A stretch of 9,853 nt of DNA from Thioalkalivibrio sp. (GTDB taxonomy: Bacteria > Pseudomonadota > Gammaproteobacteria > Ectothiorhodospirales > Ectothiorhodospiraceae). The notes below the pieces were generated by a model. That model was not told where the DNA came from. It worked only from the letters and a program-made list of their open reading frames with translations, and made no database searches. The stretch covers positions 1 to 9,853 of the forward strand of contig PWRV01000251.1 in assembly GCA_003563455.1 (NCBI GenBank), written 5' to 3'. Position numbers and translations under genes: made by a program. How positions within the stretch are numbered: position 1 is the stretch's first letter; each line of letters starts with the position of its first letter. This document shows, in pieces, positions 1-7,661 of this stretch.

Positions 1-911
1 CACTGCCGGGCCTTGGCGGCGACATCGAGGACCTGGTCAACCGCCTGGTCGCGGGCGAGTTCGACCACGCGGTGGTCGAAGGGCACCTCTTGTCGATGGA
101 GATGGCGCGCCGCGACGACCTGCAGAGGCAGTTCGAGGCGGGCTCGCCGGTGCCGCATGGCTGGGCCGTGCGTTCGACCGATACCGAGCTCCTCGAGGCG
201 CTGAACGAGTTCTTCCGCAAGGAACACCGAAGCGCTTTCTACAACATCCTCTATCGCCGCTATTTCGAGGACGAACGCCGGATTCGGCGGCAACTCGACG
301 AGCGGATTCACGGGGCCGGGCAGCTCTCGCCCTGGGACGACCTGGTCCGGCGTTATGCCGAGCGTCACGGTTTCGACTGGCGGCTGATCGTCGCACAGAT
401 GTACCAGGAGAGCCGCTTCGACCCCGCGGCGCGTTCCCCAATGGGGGCGGCGGGCCTGATGCAGCTGATGCCACGCACGGCGCAACAGGTCGGTGTGCAG
501 AATCTCGACGATCCGGCCGAGAGCGTTCGAGGCGGCGTTCTCTACCTTGACTGGGTCCGGCGGCAGCTGCCCGAGGACCTGCCCGTTGCGGACCGGATCT
601 GGTTTACGCTGGCCGCATACAATGCGGGTCTCGGGCACCTGCTGGACGCGCGCCGGCTGGCCGAGCAGAAGGGCTGGGATCCCGACCGCTGGTTCGACAA
701 CGTCGAGAATGCGATGCTGCTTCTGTCGCAACGCCCGTATTATTCGCAGGCGCGTCACGGCTATGTCCGTGGCAGCGAGCCGGTCGGGTACCTCGAAAGC
801 ATCAGCTCGAGGTTCAAGGCCTATGTGCAGCTGACCGAGGATCAGGCCGCGTTCACCGACGGGAACGAAAGGCTGGCCACGGAGCAGGAATTCGCAGAAA
901 CCGTCCGCTGA
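1..911 (+). CDS. mltF: Membrane-bound lytic murein transglycosylase F-like protein, 3' part (5' end outside window)
   Basis: The reading frame is open from base 3 and ends at TGA 909-911, giving 302 codons; the start lies upstream of the window. Codons about 1-80 resemble the end of a periplasmic solute-binding (SBP_bac_3) domain, including a WAVRSTDTELLEALNEFF stretch typical of MltF. From about codon 100 a family-1 SLT (soluble lytic transglycosylase-like) domain follows. It shows the catalytic Glu in YQESRFDP (Glu at 408-410, codon 136), GLMQLMP (codons 151-157) and AYNAG (codons 205-209). Such enzymes cleave the MurNAc-GlcNAc bond of peptidoglycan with formation of 1,6-anhydroMurNAc, at the outer membrane or in the periplasm. 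The family is about 500 residues long, so roughly the C-terminal 60% is present; signal peptide and lipobox cannot be seen. The stop codon overlaps the ppsA ribosome-binding site, so the genes are probably co-transcribed. The SLT assignment is sure; MltF rather than another SBP-SLT paralogue is likely. Confidence 0.88.
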   Translation, partial: LPGLGGDIEDLVNRLVAGEFDHAVVEGHLLSMEMARRDDLQRQFEAGSPVPHGWAVRSTDTELLEALNEFFRKEHRSAFYNILYRRYFEDERRIRRQLDERIHGAGQLSPWDDLVRRYAERHGFDWRLIVAQMYQESRFDPAARSPMGAAGLMQLMPRTAQQVGVQNLDDPAESVRGGVLYLDWVRRQLPEDLPVADRIWFTLAAYNAGLGHLLDARRLAEQKGWDPDRWFDNVENAMLLLSQRPYYSQARHGYVRGSEPVGYLESISSRFKAYVQLTEDQAAFTDGNERLATEQEFAETVR

Positions 912-915
912 GGAG
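911..915 (+). promoter_or_regulatory. Ribosome-binding site of ppsA overlapping the upstream stop codon
   Basis: AGGAG lies 6 nt before ATG 922 and shares its first base with the TGA of the transglycosylase gene. It fixes the ppsA start and leaves no room for a separate promoter, which supports co-transcription. Confidence 0.75.
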
Positions 916-921
916 AAGGCA

Positions 922-3276
922 ATGAGTTGGGTAATCGATCTGGCCGCACTCACGATGAACGATGTGGCCCAGGTGGGTGGCAAGAACGCGTCGCTGGGCG
1001 AGCTCCTGGGTAACCTCGCCGAGGCCGGTGTCCAGGTGCCCGGCGGTTTTGCGACCACGGCGGACGCCTTTCGCGCCCATCTTGCGCAGAACGGTCTGGA
1101 TCAGCGGATCAAGGCCCGTCTGGACGGGCTGGATATCGACGACATCCAGGCCCTGCAGACCGCCGGTCGCGAGGTGCGGGCCTGGATCGAGGAGGCCGCG
1201 TTGCCGGAAGAACTCGAGATGATGGTGCGCGAGCACTACGCAACGCTCGGCCAGGACGCACCGGTCGCCGTGCGATCCTCGGCGACGGCGGAGGACCTCC
1301 CGGAGGCCTCTTTCGCCGGCCAGCAGGAGACCTTCCTGAACGTGCGCGGCATCGAGGAGGTGCTGACCGCGGTGCGCCAGGTCTTTGCCAGCCTCTACAA
1401 CGACCGCGCAATCGCCTACCGCGAGCACAATGGATTTGCCCACGACGAAGTCGCGCTGTCTGCGGGCGTGCAGCGCATGGTGCGCTCCGACGTCGGCTGC
1501 AGCGGCGTGATCTTCACCCTGGACACCGAGACCGGATTCCGTGATGCGGTCTTCATCACCGGCGCATGGGGTCTCGGCGAGACCGTCGTGCAGGGTGCCG
1601 TGAACCCGGACGAGTATCAGGTCTACAAACCCGGCCTGCGCGCGGGCAAGCACGCGATCATCGGGCGCACCCTCGGCAGCAAGGCAATGCGAATGGTGCT
1701 GACCGATGGCGGCGGAACCCGCATCGAGGACACGCCGGACGAACTTCGGTCGCGTTTCTGCCTCAGCGACGAGCAGGTGCATACGCTCGGCCGTTACGCA
1801 GTGGCCATCGAGGATCACTACGGGCGCCCGATGGACATCGAGTGGGCGGAGGATGGCGAAACCGGCGAACTGATGATCGTGCAGGCCCGGCCGGAGACGG
1901 TGGAGAGCCGGGCCGAGGTCGGGGTCAGCGAGACCTATCGCCTCGCCGCCCACGACAGGACACCGCTGGCCACGGGCCGCGCGATCGGCGGGCGCATCGG
2001 TTCGGGTGTTGTCCGCGTGGTGGATTCGCCGGACGCGATGCACACCGTGGAGAAAGGCGACATCCTAGTCGCCGACATGACCGACCCGGACTGGGAACCG
2101 ATCATGAAACGGGCCTCGGCCATCGTGACCGACCGCGGCGGCCGGACCTGTCACGCGGCCATCATCGCGCGCGAGATGGGCATCCCGGCGGTGGTTGGCT
2201 GTGGCAATGCCACCGAGGTGCTGAGCGACGGCATGGACGCGACCGTGTCCTGCGCGGAGGGCGACGACGGCCACGTCTACGAGAGCAGGATCCCGTTCGA
2301 AGTGCAACGCACCGGCGCCCATGACCTGCCGCCGCTTCCGGTCAAGCTGATGCTGAACGTCGCCAATCCGGGACGCGCCTACACCTTCTCCCGACTGCCC
2401 CATGCGGGGATCGGGCTCGCGCGGCTGGAGTTCATCATCAACAGCCACATCGGGATTCACCCGCTGGCGCTGCTCGACTATCCGAACGTGCCGTTTGAAG
2501 TGAAGAACGAGATCGCCACGCGGATCGCCGGCTTCGACAGCCCGGTGGAATTCTTCGTGCGCAGGCTGAGCGAGGGCATCGGCACGCTGGCCGCGGCTTT
2601 TGCGCCGGAACCGGTGATCGTCCGGTTGTCCGACTTCAAGAGCAACGAATACGCGCACCTGCTCGGCGGGCGCGCCTACGAGCCGGAGGAGGAGAACCCG
2701 ATGCTCGGCTTCCGCGGCGCGTCGCGTTACCTGGCGGATTCGTTCCGGCCCGCCTTCTCGCTGGAATGTCGTGCTCTCAAGCGCGTGCGCGAGGACATGG
2801 GGCTCGACAACGTCTGGGTGATGGTGCCGTTCGTGCGCACCGTGGCCGAGGCCCGCGGCGTCCTGTCGGTGCTCGAGGAGGAAGGTCTGAAGCGGGGCGA
2901 GAACGGGCTCAAGGTCGTGATGATGTGCGAGATCCCCTCCAACGCCCTGCTCGCCGACCAGTTCCTCGACCTCTTCGACGGCTTCTCGATCGGCTCGAAC
3001 GATCTCACCCAGCTGACGCTGGGTCTCGACCGGGACTCCGCGCTGGTCGCGGACGGCTTCGACGAACGCGACGACGCGGTGAAGGCGCTGCTGTCCATGG
3101 CGATTCGGGCAGCCCGGCAGAAGGGACGGTACGTCGGCATCTGCGGTCAGGGCCCGTCGGACCATATGGACCTCGCCGAGTGGCTGGTGGCCGAAGGTAT
3201 CGAGAGCATGTCGCTGAACCCGGATTCCCTGATCCCCACCTGGGAGCGGATCGCGGAGAAGCTCGGGCGTGGTTGA
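922..3276 (+). CDS. ppsA: Phosphoenolpyruvate synthase (pyruvate, water dikinase)
   Basis: This 784-residue protein makes PEP from pyruvate and ATP (giving AMP and Pi), the entry step of gluconeogenesis from C3 compounds; it is cytosolic. Length fits the family (E. coli PpsA is 792). Domain order is complete. The N-terminal nucleotide-binding domain (about 1-340) includes GGKNASLGEL and VRSSAT (117-122). The swivelling phosphohistidine domain (about 370-445) has GGRTCHAAI, with catalytic His411 (codon 2152-2154) and Thr409, the position modified by PpsR in E. coli (Thr419). The C-terminal PEP/pyruvate TIM-barrel (about 470-780) has GFRGASRY, MCEIPSN, GSNDLTQL (from 691) and GICGQGPSD, with catalytic Cys741. 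ATG 922 is chosen for its good AGGAG and the family-typical N-terminus. The 3' end overlaps ppsR by 8 nt. In E. coli the two genes are divergent; here they form one unit. Confidence 0.98.
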   Translation: MSWVIDLAALTMNDVAQVGGKNASLGELLGNLAEAGVQVPGGFATTADAFRAHLAQNGLDQRIKARLDGLDIDDIQALQTAGREVRAWIEEAALPEELEMMVREHYATLGQDAPVAVRSSATAEDLPEASFAGQQETFLNVRGIEEVLTAVRQVFASLYNDRAIAYREHNGFAHDEVALSAGVQRMVRSDVGCSGVIFTLDTETGFRDAVFITGAWGLGETVVQGAVNPDEYQVYKPGLRAGKHAIIGRTLGSKAMRMVLTDGGGTRIEDTPDELRSRFCLSDEQVHTLGRYAVAIEDHYGRPMDIEWAEDGETGELMIVQARPETVESRAEVGVSETYRLAAHDRTPLATGRAIGGRIGSGVVRVVDSPDAMHTVEKGDILVADMTDPDWEPIMKRASAIVTDRGGRTCHAAIIAREMGIPAVVGCGNATEVLSDGMDATVSCAEGDDGHVYESRIPFEVQRTGAHDLPPLPVKLMLNVANPGRAYTFSRLPHAGIGLARLEFIINSHIGIHPLALLDYPNVPFEVKNEIATRIAGFDSPVEFFVRRLSEGIGTLAAAFAPEPVIVRLSDFKSNEYAHLLGGRAYEPEEENPMLGFRGASRYLADSFRPAFSLECRALKRVREDMGLDNVWVMVPFVRTVAEARGVLSVLEEEGLKRGENGLKVVMMCEIPSNALLADQFLDLFDGFSIGSNDLTQLTLGLDRDSALVADGFDERDDAVKALLSMAIRAARQKGRYVGICGQGPSDHMDLAEWLVAEGIESMSLNPDSLIPTWERIAEKLGRG

Positions 3277-4072
3277 ACTGACGCGACCCCAGGTCTACCT
3301 GCTCTCGGACGGGACCGGGATCACCGCGGAGACCCTGGCTCGCACCCTGCTTACCCAGTTCGAGGATCTGCAGCCGGACTGGCACCTGCGCCCGTTCGTG
3401 CGCAGCGAGGAACACCTGGAGGACATCTACGAGCGGATCCGGAGCGGTCCGCATCCGGCACTGGTCGTCGCCACCTTTGCCAACGCCGACCTGCGTGCGC
3501 AGCTGAGGGACTGCCCGGTTCCGGTGCTGGACATCTTCTCCGACCACCTCGACCAGCTGGAAGAGGTCTTCGGGCGCAAGGCGGAGTCCGTTTCGGGACG
3601 GGCCCACGGCATCGGTGACGTGGCCCGTTACGACCGCCGCATCGAGGCGTTGAACTTCACCCTGGCACACGACGACGGGCTCGCGACCGGCGATATCGGT
3701 CACGCCGAGGTGGTCCTGATGGGCGTGTCGCGCTCGGGCAAGACGCCGACCTGCCTCTATCTGGCGATGAACTATGGCATGTTCGCCGCCAACTACCCGC
3801 TGATACCCGAGGACCTGACCGGCGAGACCCGTCTGCCCAGCACCCTGCGTGGTCTGCGCGGGCGTCTGCTGGGCCTGGTGATCTCGCCGAAGCGCCTCGC
3901 CCACATCCGGGAGTCGCGGCGCCCCGGCAGCCGCTATGCGAGCCTCGCGCAGTGCCGCCAGGAATGTCTCGCGATCGACGAATTCCTTTACCGCGAGCGC
4001 ATACCCCGGCTCGAGGTCACCCATCTCTCCGTGGAAGAGATCGCGAGCCGGGTTCGCGCCCAGTTGGCGTGA
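3269..4072 (+). CDS. ppsR: PEP synthase regulatory protein (bifunctional kinase/pyrophosphorylase)
   Basis: This 267-residue cytosolic protein belongs to the Kinase-PPPase (DUF299) family. Members inactivate PpsA by ADP-dependent phosphorylation of the Thr next to the catalytic His, and reactivate it by Pi-dependent removal that yields PPi. The family N-terminus is clear (VYLLSDGTGITAETLA), and a P-loop-like GVSRSGKTPT starts at residue 152, with Lys158. Length fits (E. coli 277). The GTG start at 3269 lies inside the last codons of ppsA, an 8-nt overlap, and restores the normal family length. No strong Shine-Dalgarno is visible, so initiation probably depends on translational coupling to ppsA. 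Its target residue, Thr409, is present in the PpsA encoded just upstream, which supports a matched enzyme-regulator pair. Only seven bases separate its stop codon (with no U-rich terminator) from the first NtrC-like site. Confidence 0.96.
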   Translation: MVELTRPQVYLLSDGTGITAETLARTLLTQFEDLQPDWHLRPFVRSEEHLEDIYERIRSGPHPALVVATFANADLRAQLRDCPVPVLDIFSDHLDQLEEVFGRKAESVSGRAHGIGDVARYDRRIEALNFTLAHDDGLATGDIGHAEVVLMGVSRSGKTPTCLYLAMNYGMFAANYPLIPEDLTGETRLPSTLRGLRGRLLGLVISPKRLAHIRESRRPGSRYASLAQCRQECLAIDEFLYRERIPRLEVTHLSVEEIASRVRAQLA

Positions 4073-4078
4073 TCCATA

Positions 4079-4095
4079 CGCACCCGATTGGTGCG
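4079..4095. promoter_or_regulatory. NtrC-type enhancer site 1 upstream of the urease operon
   Basis: CGCACC-CGATT-GGTGCG is a perfect 6-bp inverted repeat with a 5-bp spacer. It matches the NtrC core GCACC-N5-GGTGC at all ten core bases; the full consensus TGCACC-N5-GGTGCA differs only at the outermost pair. Its centre (4087) lies about 110 bp before the predicted start of transcription, a usual enhancer distance. The site call comes from the sequence; binding by NtrC is inferred. Confidence 0.8.
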
Positions 4096-4101
4096 ACGAG
4101 T

Positions 4102-4118
4102 CGCACCATAACGGTGCA
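4102..4118. promoter_or_regulatory. NtrC-type enhancer site 2 upstream of the urease operon
   Basis: CGCACC-ATAAC-GGTGCA again matches GCACC-N5-GGTGC at all ten core bases. Its centre (4110) is 23 bp from that of site 1, about two helical turns, and about 87 bp before the predicted transcription start. Paired NtrC dimers on nearly the same face of DNA are the usual arrangement for cooperative enhancer binding. The inner half-sites of the two repeats also form the longer palindrome GGTGCGAC-GA-GTCGCACC at 4090-4107. Confidence 0.8.
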
Positions 4119-4170
4119 AACGGCTTGCCAAATTGATGTTGCCAGGCTCTTTGCGGGGGGGAAGACACCG

Positions 4171-4186
4171 TGGCCCGGTTTCTGCT
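4171..4186 (+). promoter_or_regulatory. Sigma54 (RpoN) -24/-12 promoter of the urease operon
   Basis: TGGCCCG-GTTT-CTGCT fits the consensus TGGCACG-N4-TTGCW at 10 of 12 defined positions. The near-invariant GG (4172-4173) and GC (4184-4185) are both present with the correct 10-bp spacing. Transcription would start near 4197. The site is the only strong match in the gap and sits downstream of two NtrC-type repeats, which raises confidence well above that of the motif alone. A weaker alternative with a broken GG lies at 4140-4154. Confidence 0.7.
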
Positions 4187-4198
4187 TTCGCGCAGTGC

Positions 4199-5113
4199 AT
4201 GATTCAGGCAACAACCCCCCGGAGTCCGGCCACCGTCGACGCATTCCCGTCCGGCGGGCAGCGCGGTGACGGCTGGCGAGCACGCCTGGAGCTGGGATTC
4301 GTGCCCGGGCCGGGCCGGACCGTGCTGCGGCACCGGCGTCATTACGGACCCCTGCGCGTGCAGCGCACATTTCATCCCGAGGGCGATCCCTGCCACAGCT
4401 ATCTGCTGCACCCGCCCGGTGGCGTGGTCGGCGGCGACACGATCGAGATCGACGTGAGCACGGCGGCGGGTGCTCACGCACTGCTCACCACCCCTGCGGC
4501 AGGCAAGTTCTACCGCTCGGCCGGCGACACGGCTTGTCAGCGCCAGCACTTCCGTGTCGGCGATGGCGCCGCACTCGAGTGGCTGCCGGCCCTGAACATC
4601 CTCCATGCCGGGGCCCGTGCCGCGCTGCACAGCCGCTTCGACATTGCGCCGGGCGGACGGCTGCTCGCCTGGGATCTGCTGGGCCTCGGGCGGCCGGGCT
4701 CCGGCGATCACTTCGAGCGAGGCTCCTGCGACCTCGCGCTGGAGGGGGACGTTGGGGAACGCAGCCTTCTCCGTGAACGTCTGCGCCTGGAAGGAGGCGA
4801 GACCCTGCTGCAGGCCCCCTGGGGGCTGCAGGGCAGGCACTATCTGGCGACACTGATCGCCGCCCCGGGCACCAGCGCGATGCTCGACGCATTGCGCGAT
4901 CAGGCGGCCGGCGAGCGCCCGGATCCGGTGATGGGCTGCACGCTGCTGCGGAGAGGGACCATCGCCGACGCGCAGGAGGGCGGCCTGCTGGTCTGCCGCT
5001 GGCTCGCACATTCCGGCGAGGCGCTCTGGGAGGCGATGATCCGGGCATGGTTCCTGCTTAGGCCCCTGGTGATGGGCCGCCCCGCATCTGCCCCGCGCAT
5101 CTGGGCCACCTGA
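4199..5113 (+). CDS. ureD: Urease accessory protein UreD
   Basis: UreD (called UreH in some species) is the scaffold on which UreF and UreG dock onto apo-urease and through which nickel passes to the active site. From ATG 4199 it has 304 residues, normal for the family. Typical segments are visible in order: GWRARLELGF near the N-terminus, RRHYGPLRVQRTFHPEG, HPPGGVVGGD, LLTTPAAGKFYRS, LEWLPALNILHAGA, and a C-terminal RAWFLLRPLVMG. The start is uncertain. No Shine-Dalgarno precedes ATG 4199, and the predicted sigma54 transcript would begin only about two bases before it, so the mRNA may be nearly leaderless. In-frame alternatives at 4133 (TTG) and 4136 (ATG) would add about 22 atypical residues, also lack a ribosome-binding site, and lie upstream of the promoter. 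It is the first gene of the urease operon, with 16 nt before ureA. Confidence 0.95.
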   Translation: MIQATTPRSPATVDAFPSGGQRGDGWRARLELGFVPGPGRTVLRHRRHYGPLRVQRTFHPEGDPCHSYLLHPPGGVVGGDTIEIDVSTAAGAHALLTTPAAGKFYRSAGDTACQRQHFRVGDGAALEWLPALNILHAGARAALHSRFDIAPGGRLLAWDLLGLGRPGSGDHFERGSCDLALEGDVGERSLLRERLRLEGGETLLQAPWGLQGRHYLATLIAAPGTSAMLDALRDQAAGERPDPVMGCTLLRRGTIADAQEGGLLVCRWLAHSGEALWEAMIRAWFLLRPLVMGRPASAPRIWAT

Positions 5114-5129
5114 ACACCGGAGTTCCGGC

Positions 5130-5432
5130 ATGGAATTGAGTCCGAGGGAAAAAGACAAGCTGCTGCTGTTCACCGCGGCACTGCTCGCCGAACGCCGGCG
5201 CGACCGGGGGCTGAAGCTCAACTATCCCGAGGCGGTCGCGCTGATATCGGCAGCGATCCTCGAGGGTGCCCGCGACGGCCGCACGGTCGCCGAACTGATG
5301 GCGCTCGGGGGCGAGGTACTGACCCGACACGACGTGATGGAAGGCGTGCCGGAGATGATCCCCGAGGTTCAGGTCGAGGCCACCTTTCCGGACGGCACCA
5401 AACTGGTCACGGTCCATGAGCCGATTCGCTGA
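5130..5432 (+). CDS. ureA: Urease gamma subunit UreA
   Basis: This is the small structural subunit of urease, which packs with UreB and UreC in the (UreABC)3 enzyme that hydrolyses urea to ammonia and carbamate. It has 100 residues, exactly the usual length. Family features run the full length: MELSPREKDKLLLFTAALLA, LNYPEAVALISAAILEGARDG, a central EVLTRHDVMEGVPEMI, and the end TKLVTVHEPI. GGAG at 5119-5122 stands 7 nt before ATG 5130. UreA has no catalytic residues of its own. Unusually for a urease operon, 197 bp separate it from ureB, and that gap is filled by a large palindromic element. Confidence 0.98.
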   Translation: MELSPREKDKLLLFTAALLAERRRDRGLKLNYPEAVALISAAILEGARDGRTVAELMALGGEVLTRHDVMEGVPEMIPEVQVEATFPDGTKLVTVHEPIR

Positions 5433-5440
5433 TCGGGGCC

Positions 5441-5448
5441 TGCAAGCG
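5441..5448 (+). repeat. Left copy of 8-bp direct repeat flanking the ureA-ureB palindromic element
   Basis: TGCAAGCG occurs here and again at 5568-5575, directly after the right arm of the palindrome. The similarity continues imperfectly (TACGGGGGCC against GTTGGGGCC). It could be a target-site duplication, but nine bases separate this copy from the left arm, so chance cannot be excluded. Confidence 0.45.
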
Positions 5449-5457
5449 TACGGGGGC

Positions 5458-5567
5458 CGGTTCAGGCCGCTGGCCGTGTCCGCGGGACGCCGTGAATCCA
5501 TCCCTGCAGGCTTGACGGCAGCATCCCTGCTGCCGACACCCGCGGACCCGGCCAGCGGCCTGACCCG
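5458..5567. repeat. 110-nt palindromic intergenic element between ureA and ureB
   Basis: The left arm 5458-5486 and right arm 5539-5567 pair at 27 of 29 positions; the only mismatches are 5461/5564 and 5477/5548. The 52-nt interior holds two further hairpins. Hairpin A pairs 5489-5499 with 5509-5519 (9 of 11 pairs, 9-nt loop). Hairpin B pairs 5516-5523 with 5528-5535 (8 of 8 pairs, loop TCCC). They share bases 5516-5519, so they cannot both form fully. CATCCCTGC is repeated at 5499-5507 and 5522-5530. No T-run follows the right arm, so it does not look like an intrinsic terminator. It encodes no plausible protein. The interior resembles, from memory, hairpin repeats dispersed between genes of many gammaproteobacteria; I could not search. 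A REP/MITE-like insertion or an mRNA-processing structure are the main options. Confidence 0.8.
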
Positions 5568-5575
5568 TGCAAGCG
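5568..5575 (+). repeat. Right copy of 8-bp direct repeat flanking the palindromic element
   Basis: This second copy of TGCAAGCG directly abuts the right arm of the palindrome, which ends at 5567. Confidence 0.45.
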
Positions 5576-5613
5576 GTTGGGGCCTCCATGCGGGACGGCA
5601 CGATCTTGGCGGT

Positions 5614-5620
5614 AGGGGAG
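5614..5620 (+). promoter_or_regulatory. Ribosome-binding site that decides the ureB start
   Basis: AGGGGAG lies 9 nt before ATG 5630 but only 3 nt before the in-frame ATG 5624. The spacing and the family N-terminus (MIPGEY) both favour 5630. It is downstream of the palindromic element, so ureB has its own independent initiation site. Confidence 0.65.
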
Positions 5621-5629
5621 ACGATGGCA

Positions 5630-5949
5630 ATGATTCCAGGTGAGTACCTGCTCGAAGAGGGCGAGATCGAGCTGAACGAAGGGCGGCCGACGGCCACGCT
5701 GGCGGTGACGAATACCGGGGACCGTCCGGTGCAGGTCGGTTCGCACTATCACTTCCGGGAAGTGAACACGGCGCTGGACTTCGACCGTGGCGCCGCGCAC
5801 GGCTTCCGGCTGGACATCCCGGCGGGTACCGCGGTGCGCTTCGAGCCGGGCCAGACGCGCACGGTGGCGCTGGTCGCCTATGCCGGCGAGCGCCAGATCT
5901 ACGGCTTTCAGGGGCAGGTGATGGGCGCGCTCGACGCGGAGCCGGGACG

Positions 5950-5953
<4 letters not shown>
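5630..5953 (+). CDS. ureB: Urease beta subunit UreB
   Basis: This second structural subunit of urease packs against UreC in the trimeric enzyme. From ATG 5630 it has 107 residues (Klebsiella UreB has 106). It opens with the canonical MIPGEYL. Conserved parts follow: the VTNTGDRPVQVGSHYHFREVN core, RGAAHGFRLDIPAGTAVRFEPGQ, and YGFQGQVMG near the end. In-frame starts at 5567 (GTG) and 5624 (ATG) would add residues not seen in the family and are worse placed relative to the ribosome-binding site. Its stop overlaps the ureC start (ATGA, 5950-5953), so ureB and ureC are translationally coupled. Confidence 0.97.
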
Positions 5954-7656
<1,703 letters not shown>

Positions 7657-7661
7657 CAGCG

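Noticed and set aside
4090..4107. Perfect palindrome GGTGCGAC-GA-GTCGCACC as a ppsR terminator hairpin
   Set aside because: The loop would be two bases and no T-run follows. It is better explained by the facing half-sites of two NtrC-type repeats.
4140..4154. Second sigma54-like match, TGCCAG-N5-TTGC
   Set aside because: The near-invariant GG of the -24 element is GC here. The site at 4171-4186 keeps both GG and GC. It would, however, give a more normal leader for ureD, so it is kept as the alternative.
4808..4831. Inverted repeat CTGCAG-G-CCCCC-T-GGGGG-CTGCAG
   Set aside because: It lies inside ureD and is explained by the codons of the LQAPWGLQ segment; it needs a bulge and has a one-base loop.
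3005..5221. Very long open frame on the minus strand (738 codons), and similar ones at 853-2043, 2065-3165 and 5908-7638
   Set aside because: They lie antisense to ppsA, ppsR and ure genes whose full-length proteins are clearly recognisable. Their translations are Arg/Gly/His/Ala-rich and match no family; long antisense frames are expected at this GC content.
5567..5629. Upstream extension of ureB from GTG 5567 or ATG 5624
   Set aside because: The added residues do not occur in UreB proteins, GTG 5567 falls on the last base of the palindrome, and ATG 5624 is only 3 nt from the ribosome-binding site.
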